In this document: positions 45,045 through 55,578 of the stretch, piece after piece | How positions within the stretch are numbered: the first letter of the stretch is position 1 | How the letters are laid out: each line of letters begins with the position of its first letter | Assembly (NCBI GenBank): GCA_030522415.1 | Contig: CM060104.1 | Span: forward strand, 11,428,229-11,492,228 | Reading direction: 5' to 3' | Origin: Channallabes apus | Lineage: Eukaryota > Chordata > Actinopteri > Siluriformes > Clariidae | DNA: 64,000 nt | Notes under the pieces: generated by a model | Database searches by the model: none | Seen by the model: the letters and a program-made list of their open reading frames with translations, nothing else | What the model was told of the DNA's origin: nothing | Made by a program: the position numbers and the translations under genes

Positions 45045-45474
45045 GCTGTTCTTGGCAGTATAGTATAGACATGATAAAAAGTTAGTATCCACTCTTTTTC
45101 TAGGTTTTTTTTTTGGTTCAAAGTCATCTAATGATAGTTAGTCTTAGTATTAGACAAATCCATCCTTAGACAAACGACTACATACAACTTTTTTTTTCAA
45201 AAGTATTTATTTAACAAAAAATTTATCCAAAAAGAAAAAAAAACATTTAGGTCATATGTGTGATTACTTCAAGTGATATTGAAGTAATTGCTGCTAAAAG
45301 TGAATCTACAAGTAATTGCTGCTAAAGGTGAATCTACAAGAATGATGTTGAATCATGGAAGATACTTAGTATTAACCACATGTTTGTTTGTTTGTCATTC
45401 TGTTAAAAAAAATGGCATGGAGAAAAAAGTTATATGCTGTTATTTGTCTGAAGTTGTATTTACCTAAACAGGTA
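45045..45474 (+). mobile_element. Internally deleted Tc1-like family 1 copy
   Basis: The left terminal segment (45,045-45,240) resembles 33,241-33,428. It is joined directly to the end of a transposase gene (GATTACTTCAAG, GTAATTGCTGCTAAA) and the right terminal segment (GAAGTTGTATTTACC at 45,450-45,464). A 28-29-base unit (TAATTGCTGCTAAAAGTGAA...) is tandemly duplicated near 45,287-45,340. Gypsy B has inserted at or near its right end. Confidence 0.7.
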
Positions 45475-45479
45475 CCCAC

Positions 45480-45862
45480 TGTCATGCACACTCAATCTGC
45501 GCCCAGCACTAGGACCCGGAAGTAAGGCGGGCGCCAAACCAGAAGTATAAAAGAGGTAAACATTCGTTGGCTTACCGCTCAGTCATTGAGGTTCGGCCCA
45601 TGTCGGTTACGGTTGTCATCCTTCGAATCTGTGAGTACTCACCATTCTTGGGTTTTTACTTTCTGATCTTGAGTGCGTATTTCTAGGACGCGGGTTAAAT
45701 TTGTGTTTTTCCCTTGCTCCCCTTTCGTGAGAGTCCTTAGACTAAATCGCGTAGTTATCCTATCCACTCGCTAATCTCCGCGTTTGGGTTCACCATCCAC
45801 GCTACATTGGGCTAACCGCTAAAGCTACGTCTTCTGGTCACCGAGGTTAGTTCAATCTGACA
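45480..45862 (+). repeat. 5' LTR of gypsy B
   Basis: TGTCATGCACAC...CAATCTGACA. TATAAAA is at 45,546-45,552, and the inferred R start at 45,577 lies 31 nt from the first T. Confidence 0.93.
45577..45587 (+). promoter_or_regulatory. Putative self-primer at the 5' end of gypsy B RNA
   Basis: GCTCAGTCATT is the exact reverse complement of 45,864-45,874. It differs from the gypsy A self-primer at one position (A for T). The 3' LTR carries the same 11-mer at 50,269-50,279. Confidence 0.75.
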
Positions 45863-45863
45863 G

Positions 45864-45874
45864 AATGACTGAGC
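45864..45874 (+). promoter_or_regulatory. Putative primer binding site of gypsy B, overlapping the gag start
   Basis: AATGACTGAGC begins one base past the LTR end. It contains ATG (45,865-45,867), ACT (Thr2) and GAG (Glu3). Gypsy A has ACA at Thr2. The synonymous difference is matched by the opposite change in the self-primer. Confidence 0.75.
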
Positions 45875-46850
45875 CGTCCGCGGTGAACCCAGTGGATCAT
45901 GCGCACCTCTGCGATGTGGTGGATCAGCATGCCGAGCTAATCAACAAGCTAACCGGAGAGATCGCTACTCTGAGCCTGGGCCTCCAAGACGTGGCGGCCC
46001 TGCGCCGCGAGGTTGCGGAGCTCAGGCGGGAGAACGCGGATCTCCGCGCGGCTGTTGCTAGCGCGGCTAGCGGGCCCCCCGTCGCGGCGGCCGCAGCGCC
46101 GCACCCCCCTCCCCCCCCTCCTTCTGATGTTTTCTTATCCTTACCAGAGAAATGGAATGGCACGGACGGGAAGTGCAGTGTGTTTCTAAGAGCATTGCTC
46201 TACTCGTTTCGTTGCTCTCAGGGCAGGCAGCTGAGTGGGCCATGGCAGTTCTCCGGGCAGACACCGCCCACTCATATAATGAGTTCACCCACCAACTCAG
46301 ATTAACTTTTGAACACCCTGCGGGCGAGGTGGAGACCGACACAAAGCTCTATCACCTGCAGCAGGGAGGATCGTCCGTGAGTCGCTACACCGCCGAATTT
46401 CGAATACTCGCCGTCCAGACCACCTGGGGAGACGCAGCGCTCTGGACATCCTACTACGAGGGACTGGCTTCCAGGATAAAAGACGAACTAGCCGGGCGAG
46501 AGCTTCCTACCACATTGGAGGGTTTAATCCAACTCGCCCTCCGAATTGACCAACGCCTCATCTCTCTCCCGAGGCCAGCCCCTAGAACCCTGCCGCCAGC
46601 ACCCACCTTCGCCTTCACCCCCCCACGACCACCAAGTCCTGCTACCAACACCACCTATGGACATGTCGGTTCTCCACCTCCTGCCGTGGTTGACACGGGA
46701 GCCGGGGAACCCATGCAATTAGGGCGCGCATCCCTGACCATTGCAGAACGAGAACGACGCTTCAGAGAGGGGCTCTGTGCCTATTGCGGTTCAGCGGAGC
46801 ATCACAGAGCCATATGTCCACGTCGCCAGGGAAACGCCCAAACCCGGTGA
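45865..46850 (+). pseudogene. gypsy B Gag, frameshifted by a 55-bp deletion
   Basis: The N-terminus MTEPSAVNPVDHAHLCDVVD and a coiled-coil-like stretch are followed by a Pro-rich linker and PEKWNGTDGKCSVFL. A 55-bp deletion relative to gypsy A (near 46,190) shifts the frame. The rest of Gag reads in the next frame: ALLVSLLSGQAAEWAMA, YNEFTHQLRLTFEHPAGEV, a Pro-rich spacer, EPMQLGRASL and the CCHC knuckle CAYCGSAEHHRAIC. It ends at a TGA at 46,848-46,850. About 30% of residues in the spacer are Pro, Ser or Thr. Confidence 0.85.
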
Positions 46851-48713
46851 GTGATGGGAGCTGCTCACCGGGTCACCTCCACCTCTCCGCCACGACACCT
46901 AGCGTCTCTCGTCTCATGGTACAGGTATCCCTCCAGTTTGGCCACAAACGGGTCAGAAGTACTGCATTCATCGACTCCGGGGCCGCAGGCAGCTTCATTG
47001 ACTCTTCCTATGCCAAAGAACTGGGGGTAAAGTTCGAAACGTTATCCCAGCCTGTTCGACGGTCGGCCCCTCTCCTCCAGCCCCACTACCACCCAGACTC
47101 AACCCATCACCCTCATCGTCGACCATCACCACGAACTGATTCAGTTCCACCTCACCTCCGTCTCATCTCCACCTATCATACTCGGGCACCCGTGGCTTCT
47201 ACAGCACGATCCATTAATCTCTTGGACACAAAAAAGGATCTTACAATGGGGCCCGACCTGTTCCGAACTCTGCCTACGGGCTTCGGCTGGGACGTGCTCT
47301 AGGGAGTCCGAGGACCCCGACGTCGACACCAACGCCATCCCTGTCGCCTATCAGGACCTGGCTGAAGCGTTCTGCAAGCGACGGGCCACTCATCTACGAC
47401 CTCATTGCCCTTACGACCTGGCAATAGATCTTCAGCCGGGTTCCATCCCTCCCCGCGGCCATCTCTACTCCTTATCCACCTCCGAGACGCGGGCGATGGA
47501 GGAGTATGTGTCTTCTGCCCTACGTCATGGTACCATCCGACCCTCCTCATCACCCGCTGCCGCGGGGTTCTTCTTCATGAAGAAAAAAGGCGGCGAACTA
47601 CGCCCATGTGTCGATTATCGGGGGCTCAATAACATCATGATTAAGAACCGCCACCCTTTGCCTCTTACCAACTCTGCCCTGAACGCCCTCTCTGGTGCCA
47701 CCATTTTCACGAAGTTGGACCTCCGGAGCGCCTACAACTTGGTGCGCATCAGAGAGGGGAATGAGTGGAAGACGGCCTTCATCACCCCCACAGGACACTA
47801 TGAAAGCCTTGTCATACCATTTGGACTTTGCAATGCACCAGCAGCCTTCCAACACTTCATAAATGACGTTCTCAGAGATATGCTCGGCCGGTGGGTTTTC
47901 GTCTACCTGGACGATATCCTCATATATTCACATACCCTTACAGAACATGTCCAACACGTCAGAGCGGTACTGAAGAGATTAATCGCCCACCAACTGTACT
48001 GTAAGTTGGAAAAGTGTGCTTTTCACGAGCACTCCACCACGTTCCTGGGTTTTGTCATCTCGCCCCAGGGTGTGGCCACGGACCCGCAGAAACTCAAAGT
48101 TGTGTGTCATTGGCCCCTACCCAAGACCCTCAAGCAACTTCAACGGTTTCTCGGGTTTGCAAACTTCTATCGTCGCTTTATCTGGGACTACAGTATGGTT
48201 GCGGCCCCACTAACTGCTCTGACCAAACCCTCTTCTCATCACTTCCAACTCAACTCTACTGTCATCTCCACTTTCCACGAACTCTGCCACCGATTCACCT
48301 CTGCACCCATTCTTCTTCATCCAGATGCCAACCAACCATTCGTTGTGGAGGTGGACGCCTCGGATGTGGGCGCCGGGGCCGTTCTATCCCAACGAGGTCG
48401 AGACCAGAAGCTACACCCTTGTAGCTTTTTCTCCAAAAAGTTTGATCCCACTCAGCAGCGATACGGGGTAGGGGACCTGCGAGCTGCTGGCCATAAAGTG
48501 GGCATTGGAAGAATGGCGACACTGGCTCCAGGGCGCCAGAGAACCATTTATCGTCTGGACCGACCACCAAAACCTCATCACCATCCGAAACCTCAAACAG
48601 TTGAACCCCAGACAGGCGCGGTGGGCTCTGTTCTTCGAACATTACAATTTCCATCTTTCCTACCGCCCGGGGTCCAAGAACATCAAAGCCGACGCACTCT
48701 CACGACAACATGA
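46784..48713 (+). pseudogene. gypsy B Pol, first part: protease, RT, start of RNase H
   Basis: Protease lies in the frame from about 46,880 (VQVSLQFGHKRVRSTAFIDSG, then AAGSFIDSSYAKELGV), with the catalytic DSG. A frame change follows near 47,060. The RT is open from about 47,300 ([19 protein letters not shown]) through [58 protein letters not shown] (first catalytic Asp) and [11 protein letters not shown]. The RNase H begins with [20 protein letters not shown]. An inserted base near 48,479 breaks the frame before the second RNase H motif. The longest open piece is 47,496-48,713. Confidence 0.88.
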
Positions 48714-49527
48714 AGAGGACGCTCCCCGGGCGGACCCTGCGCCTGTCCTACCATCATCCAAGATTATCGCCCCACTCCGTTGGGAACTGGAGACAAGGGT
48801 GCACCAAGCGCAGGCTTCGGAGAACGAACCGGCAGGCGTGCCACCTGGATGACTCTACGTACCCAACGCAATGAGGGGCGAGGTCATCCAATGGGGACAC
48901 TCCACCCCCAACTCTGGACACCTAGGTACACAACGCACCCTACACTTTGTCCGACGTGCCTTCTGGTGGACCTCCATGGCGAAGGAAATCGACGAGTTCG
49001 TCCAGGCGTGCCCAGTTTGCGCCCGGGCTAAGAGCACCAACCGACCAACACCCGGGGAACTCCAACTGCTCCCTGTTCCCCGCCGGCCCTGGTCGCACAT
49101 TGCCATTGACTTCATCACGGGCCTGCCGGTCTCAGAAGAGAAAGACACCATCCTAACCATCGTGGACCGTTTCTCCAAAGCTGTGCACTTGGTGGTCCTT
49201 TCCGGACTCCCGTCAGCTAAACAGACAGCCAAGCTGATATTAGAGCACGTAGTCCGTCTGCATGGGTTCCCCAAGGACATCGTCTCGGACAGAGGGCCCC
49301 AGTTCACTGCCCAGTTCTGGAAGGCCTTCTGCCGTCTGATCAACTCCACCTGCAGTCTCTCATCCGGTTACCACCCTCAAACTAATGGTCAGACGGAGCG
49401 GACCAACCAACAGCTGGAGCGCTACCTGAGATATTTCGTGGCTGATCGTCAGCGCTCCTGGGCCCGCCACCTCACCTGGGCTGAACTTTCTCACAATCTC
49501 CACCGCCACCAAGTTAAGCCCTTTTGA
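48505..49527 (+). pseudogene. gypsy B Pol, second part: RNase H end and integrase, with a TGA
   Basis: The frame resumes with [20 protein letters not shown] and [17 protein letters not shown] stop TGA at 48,850-48,852 replaces the Arg codon seen as CGG in gypsy A (PRRLYVP), consistent with a CpG transition from CGA. The integrase continues in the same frame: a zinc region ending CPVCARA, then [17 protein letters not shown] and [10 protein letters not shown], the D, D and E of the active site. An 8-bp deletion near 49,505 (compare gypsy A 39,870-39,900) shifts the frame. Confidence 0.88.
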
Positions 49528-50203
49528 GGTGTGCTACGGTTTCCAACCTCCGATGTTCGAACACCAAGAACCGGAGGTTGACGTACCCTCGGCCCACCAG
49601 TTGGTCCGCAGGTGTCGACGGGTATGGCGCCTTGCCAATGCAGCCATACGACAAGCCAACACCCGTTACATCACCCAACACCGCCGTCGACACCCACCGG
49701 GACGATTGTACCACGTAGGTGACAAAGTCTGGCTGTCTACACAGAATTTACATCTCCACACTGAATCCAAGAAACTCTCCCCCAGATTCATCGGCCCTTA
49801 TCGCATCACCCACCGTATCAACCCTGTCACCTACCGGCTCCAGCTGCCTGCGGCGCTCCAGATCCACCCAGTATTCCATACCTCTCACCTCAAACCCTTC
49901 ATCACATCACCCATGATTACACCCACCCTCCCAGCTCCTCCTCCCCGGACCATCGACGGCGGTCTCGCCTACACCGTACGCCGAATCCTCGACTCGCGCC
50001 CTCGGGGCAGAGGTACTCAGTACCTTATTGACTGGGAGGGCTATGGCCCCGAGGAGCGGTCTTGGATCCCGGCCCGGTTCATTCTCGACCCCGAACTGAT
50101 TCGAGACTACCGTCGCCGGGTATCCTCCACCCCCAGGATCGTCAGGAGCCGGTCCTGGACAGGGGGGTACTGTCATGCACACTCAATCTACGCCCGGCAC
50201 TAG
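49510..50203 (+). pseudogene. gypsy B Pol, third part: integrase C-terminus and chromodomain
   Basis: It is open in a third frame: [20 protein letters not shown], then [19 protein letters not shown] (GPY/F module) and [12 protein letters not shown]. The chromodomain [15 protein letters not shown] / [20 protein letters not shown] follows, complete and in frame with the GPY/F module, unlike gypsy A. The frame runs on into the 3' LTR, ending at 50,203. Confidence 0.9.
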
Positions 50204-50554
50204 GACCCGGAAGTAAGGCGGGCGCCAAACCAGGAAGTATAAAAGAGGTAAACAAACGTTGGCTTACCGCTCAGTCATTGAGTTTCGGCCCATGTCGGTT
50301 ACGGTTGTCATCCTTCGAATCTGTGAGTACTCACCATTCTTGGGTTTTTACTTTCTGATCTTGAGTGTGTATTTCTAGGACGCGGGTTAAATTTGTGTTT
50401 TTCCCTTGCTCCCCTTTTGTGAGAGTCCTTAGACTAAATCGCGTAGTTATCCTATCCACTCGCTAATCTCCGCGTTTGGGTTCACCATCCACGCTACATT
50501 GGGCTAACCGCTAAAGCTACGTCTTCTGGTCACCGAGGTTAGTTCAATCTGACA
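50171..50554 (+). repeat. 3' LTR of gypsy B
   Basis: 384 bp, TGTCATGC...CTGACA, followed by the CCCAC duplication. One inserted base and about seven substitutions distinguish it from the 5' LTR. Confidence 0.93.
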
Positions 50555-50636
50555 CCCACAATGATTTGCTACTATAAAATCAAGCATCATTATTTCTCCT
50601 TGCATGCTATAACCAGTGATCATAGATGTTGTAATA

Positions 50637-51400
50637 AGATAAGATAAGATAAGATATAGCTCTTTGTCCCACAGTAGGGAAATTTATTTGCCATAGCAAC
50701 ATAGGAAAATGTTCAAATAGAAAGTGGGGACTTTAAAGTGTATGAATACAAAAGAAAAAGACCTTTCAAACGAATTGCTTAGTTTAAAATGGTGTTTTCG
50801 CACACTTGCTATTGCAACGAATTGCACTAGTATAATATTGCACAGTTTAAAATGGTCTTATTGCACATTGCTATTGCAAAGAATTGCACTAGGATAATAT
50901 TGTATTGTTTAAGGTGGTGTATTTGCACAGTTGCTATTGCACAAAAATGCAAATATATTGTAGCTATATTGTAAGATAGTGTTACTATATTTAAGATATT
51001 GTTATAACTATATTGTTTTTACTACTATTTTAACTATATTGTAAAATTCAAGATATTGTAACAGTGTATGACTGGTTCACTGGGAGCAGGTCTGATTGTA
51101 CAGTTTAATTGCAACAGGGATGTAAATCCTTCAATATCACTCTTTCAGATACTTAGGCTGTAACAGCCTTTTCACTGGGAGAGCTGCTCAGAGAATGAAC
51201 TGTTTCATACAGGGTGTGAGGGTCATTCTTTAGCAATGATGGTAGCTTATCTACCATCCTATGTTCTCCCACCTCATTACAGTGTCCAGGGGAATCCTCA
51301 GAATCAGGGAATTCCTGCTGCCTTTTGCTTCTCAGCAGACCACAAGAGGACCCGAGAGGGCCTGTCATCACATTATCTGCCCTCAGCTCCTAAATTGTTG
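50637..51400 (-). mobile_element. 3' region of a fish LINE with (GATAA)n tail, reverse orientation
   Basis: A (GATAA)n run at 50,637-50,657 is followed by CTCTTTGTCCCACAGTAGGGAAATT, the familiar tail of a fish non-LTR element read backwards. Tandem-like TTGCTATTGCA words follow (50,805-50,945), then degenerate sequence to about 51,400. No RT motif could be read, so the family is left open and the right boundary is approximate. Confidence 0.5.
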
Positions 51401-51975
51401 CTGAAGGTGCTTGAGCAAAAATTCCATATCTTATGATATTTTATGACATTTCCCTGGTAGACCATGCTCATTGTTGAACCTAGAAAGAGGAGTCATGTAA
51501 TGACAGAAACCACCTGGTTAGATAGCCATTATTGTCTTTTGGCTTTTGACAGGGTTAGATGGCTGTTGTTAAAAAAAAGTGTCAATTACACACTTTATGG
51601 CCAGGGTTTCAAATCAATCACTCTGTGGGTATCTGTTTTCTAATCATGTACAGGACCATGTCTTATTCCTCATAAAATCTCTGAGACAGCATTGCACTCA
51701 GCCCTGTCTCAGAAGTGTCAGTGAGCTAAGTAAAGGGGCATTCACATTCCAGATCCCTCATCACAGGTAAATATATGCTTTAGGTATCTGAAACACCTGC
51801 TTTGCTGTCCTAGACCACCATATCTAGTCTGGCTGCACTTTTTGTCAGGTTTGAAAGGGGGTGGGGGGTGCTATAAAACAAACTTCCTCTAATATCCTGC
51901 CAACGCCCAAAAGATATGCCACTTTGAGATGGACCAAGATTTTGTCCAGGTAGGCCTTTTACTTTCTTCCTACTT
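51401..51975. other. No recognised feature
   Basis: No domain-bearing frame or known repeat is seen. Confidence 0.5.
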
Positions 51976-51980
51976 GATAG

Positions 51981-52439
51981 TGTAACACAGAGTGGACTCA
52001 CACAGGAATATGGTTTTCAGGAAGAGTGAAGTTTATTGACAGTTTCGTAATATGCAATACGGAGACGGTAAAACTTTGTTTTACTGATTGTACGTTGATC
52101 CGTTTCCGAAGCGGGTGAGCGGACAGCGAGGAATATTGACTTGGACATACTTTGGAACACGTACCCCGGATTCACGACTGAGATAGAGGACGACAACTGG
52201 GATACTTCCTAGGAAACACAGATAGCACAGGTAAGTAATTGCGATAAGTAATCTCTTTACTTGCGTGTCGGAGATTCGGTCCACTTTCGATGGTACGAGC
52301 TCGGTTGCGAAGTGGAGCGTGATGTGTGTATTTGTAGGTGTGTCTTGATTGACCTCAGGTGGTGATGATTAGAATTCCGGAGATGGAGGGCACAACACAC
52401 AACGTCTGACTGTGTTCGGAGCCTGGCCCAACTGCGACA
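51981..52439 (-). repeat. 3' LTR of gypsy C
   Basis: 459 bp; on the minus strand TGTCGCAGTTGG...CTGTGTTACA. TACAAATAC acts as a weak TATA-like box. Confidence 0.9.
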
Positions 52440-53101
52440 TTACCCCCTCCTCCACGACCCGCTCCTGAGGGTCGACCTATCTGCCGTCGAGGTGGCCTAC
52501 CTATTCCTCTGGGCGCTGGGCATTCAGGGTGAGCTTGGTGAAACTCCTCTAGTAGAGTGGGTTCAAGGATGTCATCTCGTGGCACCCAGGATCTTTCCTC
52601 TGGCCCTTAACCTTCCCAATCTACCAAATACTCCAAGCGCCCACCACGGCGGAGAGAGTTCAGAATGTCCCGGACCTGGTAGACGGTACCTTCATCAACT
52701 ATGATTGGAGGAGGGGGCATTTCCTCTTCTGGACCAGACTCTGTGGGAGAAAAGACAGGGTCTTGATATCTTTTCAGCAATGAGACGTGAAAAGTAGGGT
52801 GAATTCGGTATTGTGGGGGTAATTTTAATTTGTACGTTACCAGGTTTATCTGTTCCCTGATCGTGAATGGCCCGACGTACCTGGGATTGAGCTTCATGCA
52901 GGGCTGACGTAGGCGCATGTCTTGAGTCGAGAGCCATACCTTGTCTCCGATCTGCCATGTTCTTATGTCTGTGTACCGCTTGCTGCAAATGATGGTGAGC
53001 TTCCTCCCAGACTCTCTCACTCTCCCGGAACCAGCTATCGACCGCCGGGAGATCTGAAGGTTCCCCATTCCAGGGAATAATGAGGGTTGGTAGCCTAGCA
53101 T
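52440..53101 (-). pseudogene. gypsy C Pol: integrase C-terminus and chromodomain with a stop
   Basis: The frame reads [20 protein letters not shown], the GPY/F module [18 protein letters not shown] and [12 protein letters not shown]. The chromodomain VYQVRDILNSLRRGGRLEYL / VDWEG then meets TAA at 52,607-52,609, where gypsy A and B have the Tyr of WEGYG. Reading resumes in frame as [20 protein letters not shown], so a one-base nonsense change has cut the chromodomain in half. Confidence 0.85.
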
Positions 53102-53942
53102 GCACTGGAAAGGTGAGAGACCTGTAGTCGGTTGTCGTAGTGAGTTCTGGGCATATTCGGCCCAACCCAGGAACTGGTTCCAGGAGTCCTGGCGACCATG
53201 ACAGAAAGTACGGAGGAAGCGTCCGATCTCCTGTATCTTGCGCTTGGTTTGTCCGTTTGTCTGAGGATGATACCCTGACGACGGTCACACCTAGGAGTCT
53301 GAAGAAGCTACGCCAAACTCTTGATATAAACTGTGGTCCTCTATCTGAAACGATATCCTCTGGGATGCCAAAGTATCGAAAGACCCGGTTGAAGAGGAGT
53401 TTGGCTGTATGAATGGCTGTCGGTAAACCTCGGAGAGGGATCAGTCGACATCCTTTAGAGAATCTATCCACGATAACGAGGATGCGGGTATATCCATCAG
53501 ACTCTGGCAGATCTGTGATTAAGTCTACTCCTAAGTGTGACCATGGAATGGGCAGTGGTTAAAGTTTCCTTGCAGGTAGGTGTCGGGGACTTTTTGACTG
53601 AGCACATTCCACGCATACATTGACATACCTTCGTACCTCCTTCTCCATATTTGGCCACCAGAATCGATCCTGTAGGAGAGAGAGAGTGCCAGTAATCCCA
53701 GGGTGGCCCGTACCTAATGAAGAGTGTGCGTCGTGGATCAGTGCATTTCGATCCTCCTCCTGAACAAACCTGCGATTTGGAGGACAGTTTGGGGGAGTGA
53801 TGGGTGCTGACTCTGATGCTGATGGTGGATGATTCCAGATGATGGGGTTTACAAAAACCTTTTCTGGAAGTATTGTTACAGGTTCCTCACTGGCATCGTT
53901 CAGTGTGTGTATTCGTGAGAGGGCGTCTGCCTTGATGTTTTT
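52695..53942 (-). pseudogene. gypsy C integrase, broken
   Basis: The spacer and zinc region are read at about 53,780-53,600 (GTGHPGITGTLSLLQDRFWW, then CVECAQSKSPR). A stop TAA in [10 protein letters not shown] lies near 53,560. The DDE core follows: [20 protein letters not shown], then [12 protein letters not shown]. The Glu motif (NGQTER-type) is disrupted by a frameshift near 53,255 to 53,260. The stop at the left end of RNase H (53,943) separates it from the RT piece. Confidence 0.82.
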
Positions 53943-55154
53943 TTATCCTGGACGATAGGAAATCCTGAGATTGAAGCGAGAGAAGAACATCGCCCACCGT
54001 GCCTGTCGTGGGCTGAGTCTTCTTGCCTCTCGTAGATATTGCAGGTTTTTATGATCGGTCAGGACTAAAAACTGGTGTGCTGCCCCCTCCAGCCAGTGTC
54101 TCCATTCGTCTATGGCCATTTTGATCACCAGCAATTCACGGTCCCCAATATCATAATTTCTTTCAGTTGCATTGAACTTTCGTGAGAAAAATGCACATGG
54201 ATGAATCTTTGCTGGATTCCCCTGCTGTTGGGAAAGGACGGCCCCCACGCCGGAGGTTGACGCGTCTACTTCCACTATGAACGGGAGTTCTGGATCTGGA
54301 TGTATGAGGATTGGGGCAGAGCAGAAGGCTTGTTTTAGTCGTTGCAACGCTGACTCGGCTTCTGGGGTCCATTTCAGGGATCTGGGTTTACCACGGAGTA
54401 AAGAAGTTAGTGGGCAAGCAATAATGCTATAATCCGCGATAAACCTTGTGTAAAAGTTTGCAGACCCCAGAAAATGCTGCAACTCTTTAATGGTAGTCGG
54501 TGTAGGCCAGGTGGAAATGGCAGATACCTTCTCATCCATCCTAATCCCGTTCAGGTCTATGGCGTATCCGAGGAATTTCACTGAGGTCTGGTGAAATGAG
54601 CACTTCTCTGCTTGGAGGTAGAGCTGTGCGTCACGTAGTCGCTGGAGTACCTTCATGACGTGTTGTCGGTGTTCTGCGTCGGATCTGGAAAATATCAAAA
54701 TATCATCAATGTAGACAATGACAAAGATGTGTAAAGAGTCTCAAAGGGTTTCGTGCATAAAATTTTGGAAGACGGCTGGGGCATTGATCAGTCCGTAGGG
54801 CATCACCGAGTACTCGTAATGTCCGGTGGGTGTTATGAATGCCGTCTTCCAATCGTCTCCCTTTCGGATCCTGATCAAATTGTATGCACTACGGAGATCC
54901 AATTTGGTGAACATAGTGGCCTCCCTGAGACATTCTAAGGCCGCTGGAACCAAGGGTAACGGGTAACGGAATTTAACGGTGGCTTTGTTGAGGGTGCGAA
55001 AATCGATACACGGCCGAAGTATCTTTTTTGTCCACAAAAAAAAAAACTGGATGCCGCTGTAGAAGTGGACGGACGAATGTAGCCTTGCTGTAGCGCCTCT
55101 GAAATATACTCCTCCATGGCTTTTCTCTTCTGAATAGAGAGTGGGCAGATGCAT
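53943..55154 (-). pseudogene. gypsy C reverse transcriptase and RNase H, broken
   Basis: The first piece (about 55,010-54,741) has [38 protein letters not shown] (catalytic Asp), [20 protein letters not shown] and [14 protein letters not shown] at about 54,739 (Arg to stop, CpG-type) precedes the catalytic [10 protein letters not shown]. The second piece (54,698-53,943) reads the RT connection ([20 protein letters not shown]), [11 protein letters not shown] and RNase H ([48 protein letters not shown]). It stops at RISYRPG*, where the family continues GSKN. A poly-A-type tract at 55,036-55,047 marks another frameshift. Confidence 0.85.
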
Positions 55155-55567
55155 CCCCGGGGTAGTGGTTTTCCAGTGAGTAGTTCAATTGCGCAGTCCC
55201 ATTGATGATGTGGTGGTAATTGGGTAGCTTTTTTGGGGCAGAACACATCGGCGAAGGCGGAGTATTGAGGGGGGATTTCAACGGACTGTCGATCCACTGG
55301 GCTCTCGATCGATGTAGCTTGTGGACTTAGCTTATGGGGTTGGAATGGTAGAGCGGGCAAACTTTGTGGTGAGCACGCTTTCCCCCACTTAAGTACTTCT
55401 ACCGTGGCCCAAGAAATGATGGGATTATGTTTAACTAACCAGGGTCGTCCTAAGACCACATCAGCGGTGGACTCCTCTAGAACAAGAAACTTTATTTCTT
55501 CTTGATGTAGTATTCCAACTTGGAGAGTGACGGGTCTGGCCGAAAGGCGTACTGACCTTTTGGACAA
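54935..55567 (-). pseudogene. gypsy C protease C-terminal part and RT entrance
   Basis: Piece of Pol with QVGILHQEEIKFLVLEESTA, DVVLGRPWLVKHNPIISWA and the RT entry [43 protein letters not shown]. The protease active site (ALLDSGSARNFISG) is at the end of the Gag frame at about 55,660-55,625. A frame change near 55,590-55,620, by a tandem 12-base repeat (CTACACAGGTAT twice), separates the two. Confidence 0.8.
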
Positions 55568-55578
55568 AGGTCTTCCTG

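Larger units (their letters stand above)
45480..50554 (+). mobile_element. gypsy B: Tf1/sushi-type chromovirus with both LTRs and 5-bp target duplication
   Basis: LTRs of 383 and 384 bp (45,480-45,862; 50,171-50,554) differ at about eight positions, roughly 98% identical by eye. The perfect 5-bp duplication CCCAC lies at 45,475-45,479 and 50,555-50,559. The domain order gag, protease, RT, RNase H, integrase, chromodomain is complete, but at least five frameshifts or stops inactivate it. It gives the reference for the deletion in gypsy A. A polypurine run GGACAGGGGGGTA precedes the 3' LTR. Confidence 0.95.

Noticed and set aside
50637..50945. CRISPR-like array from repeated GATAA and TTGCTATTGCA words
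   Set aside because: The repeats are short and irregular and belong to a LINE tail in a vertebrate genome.
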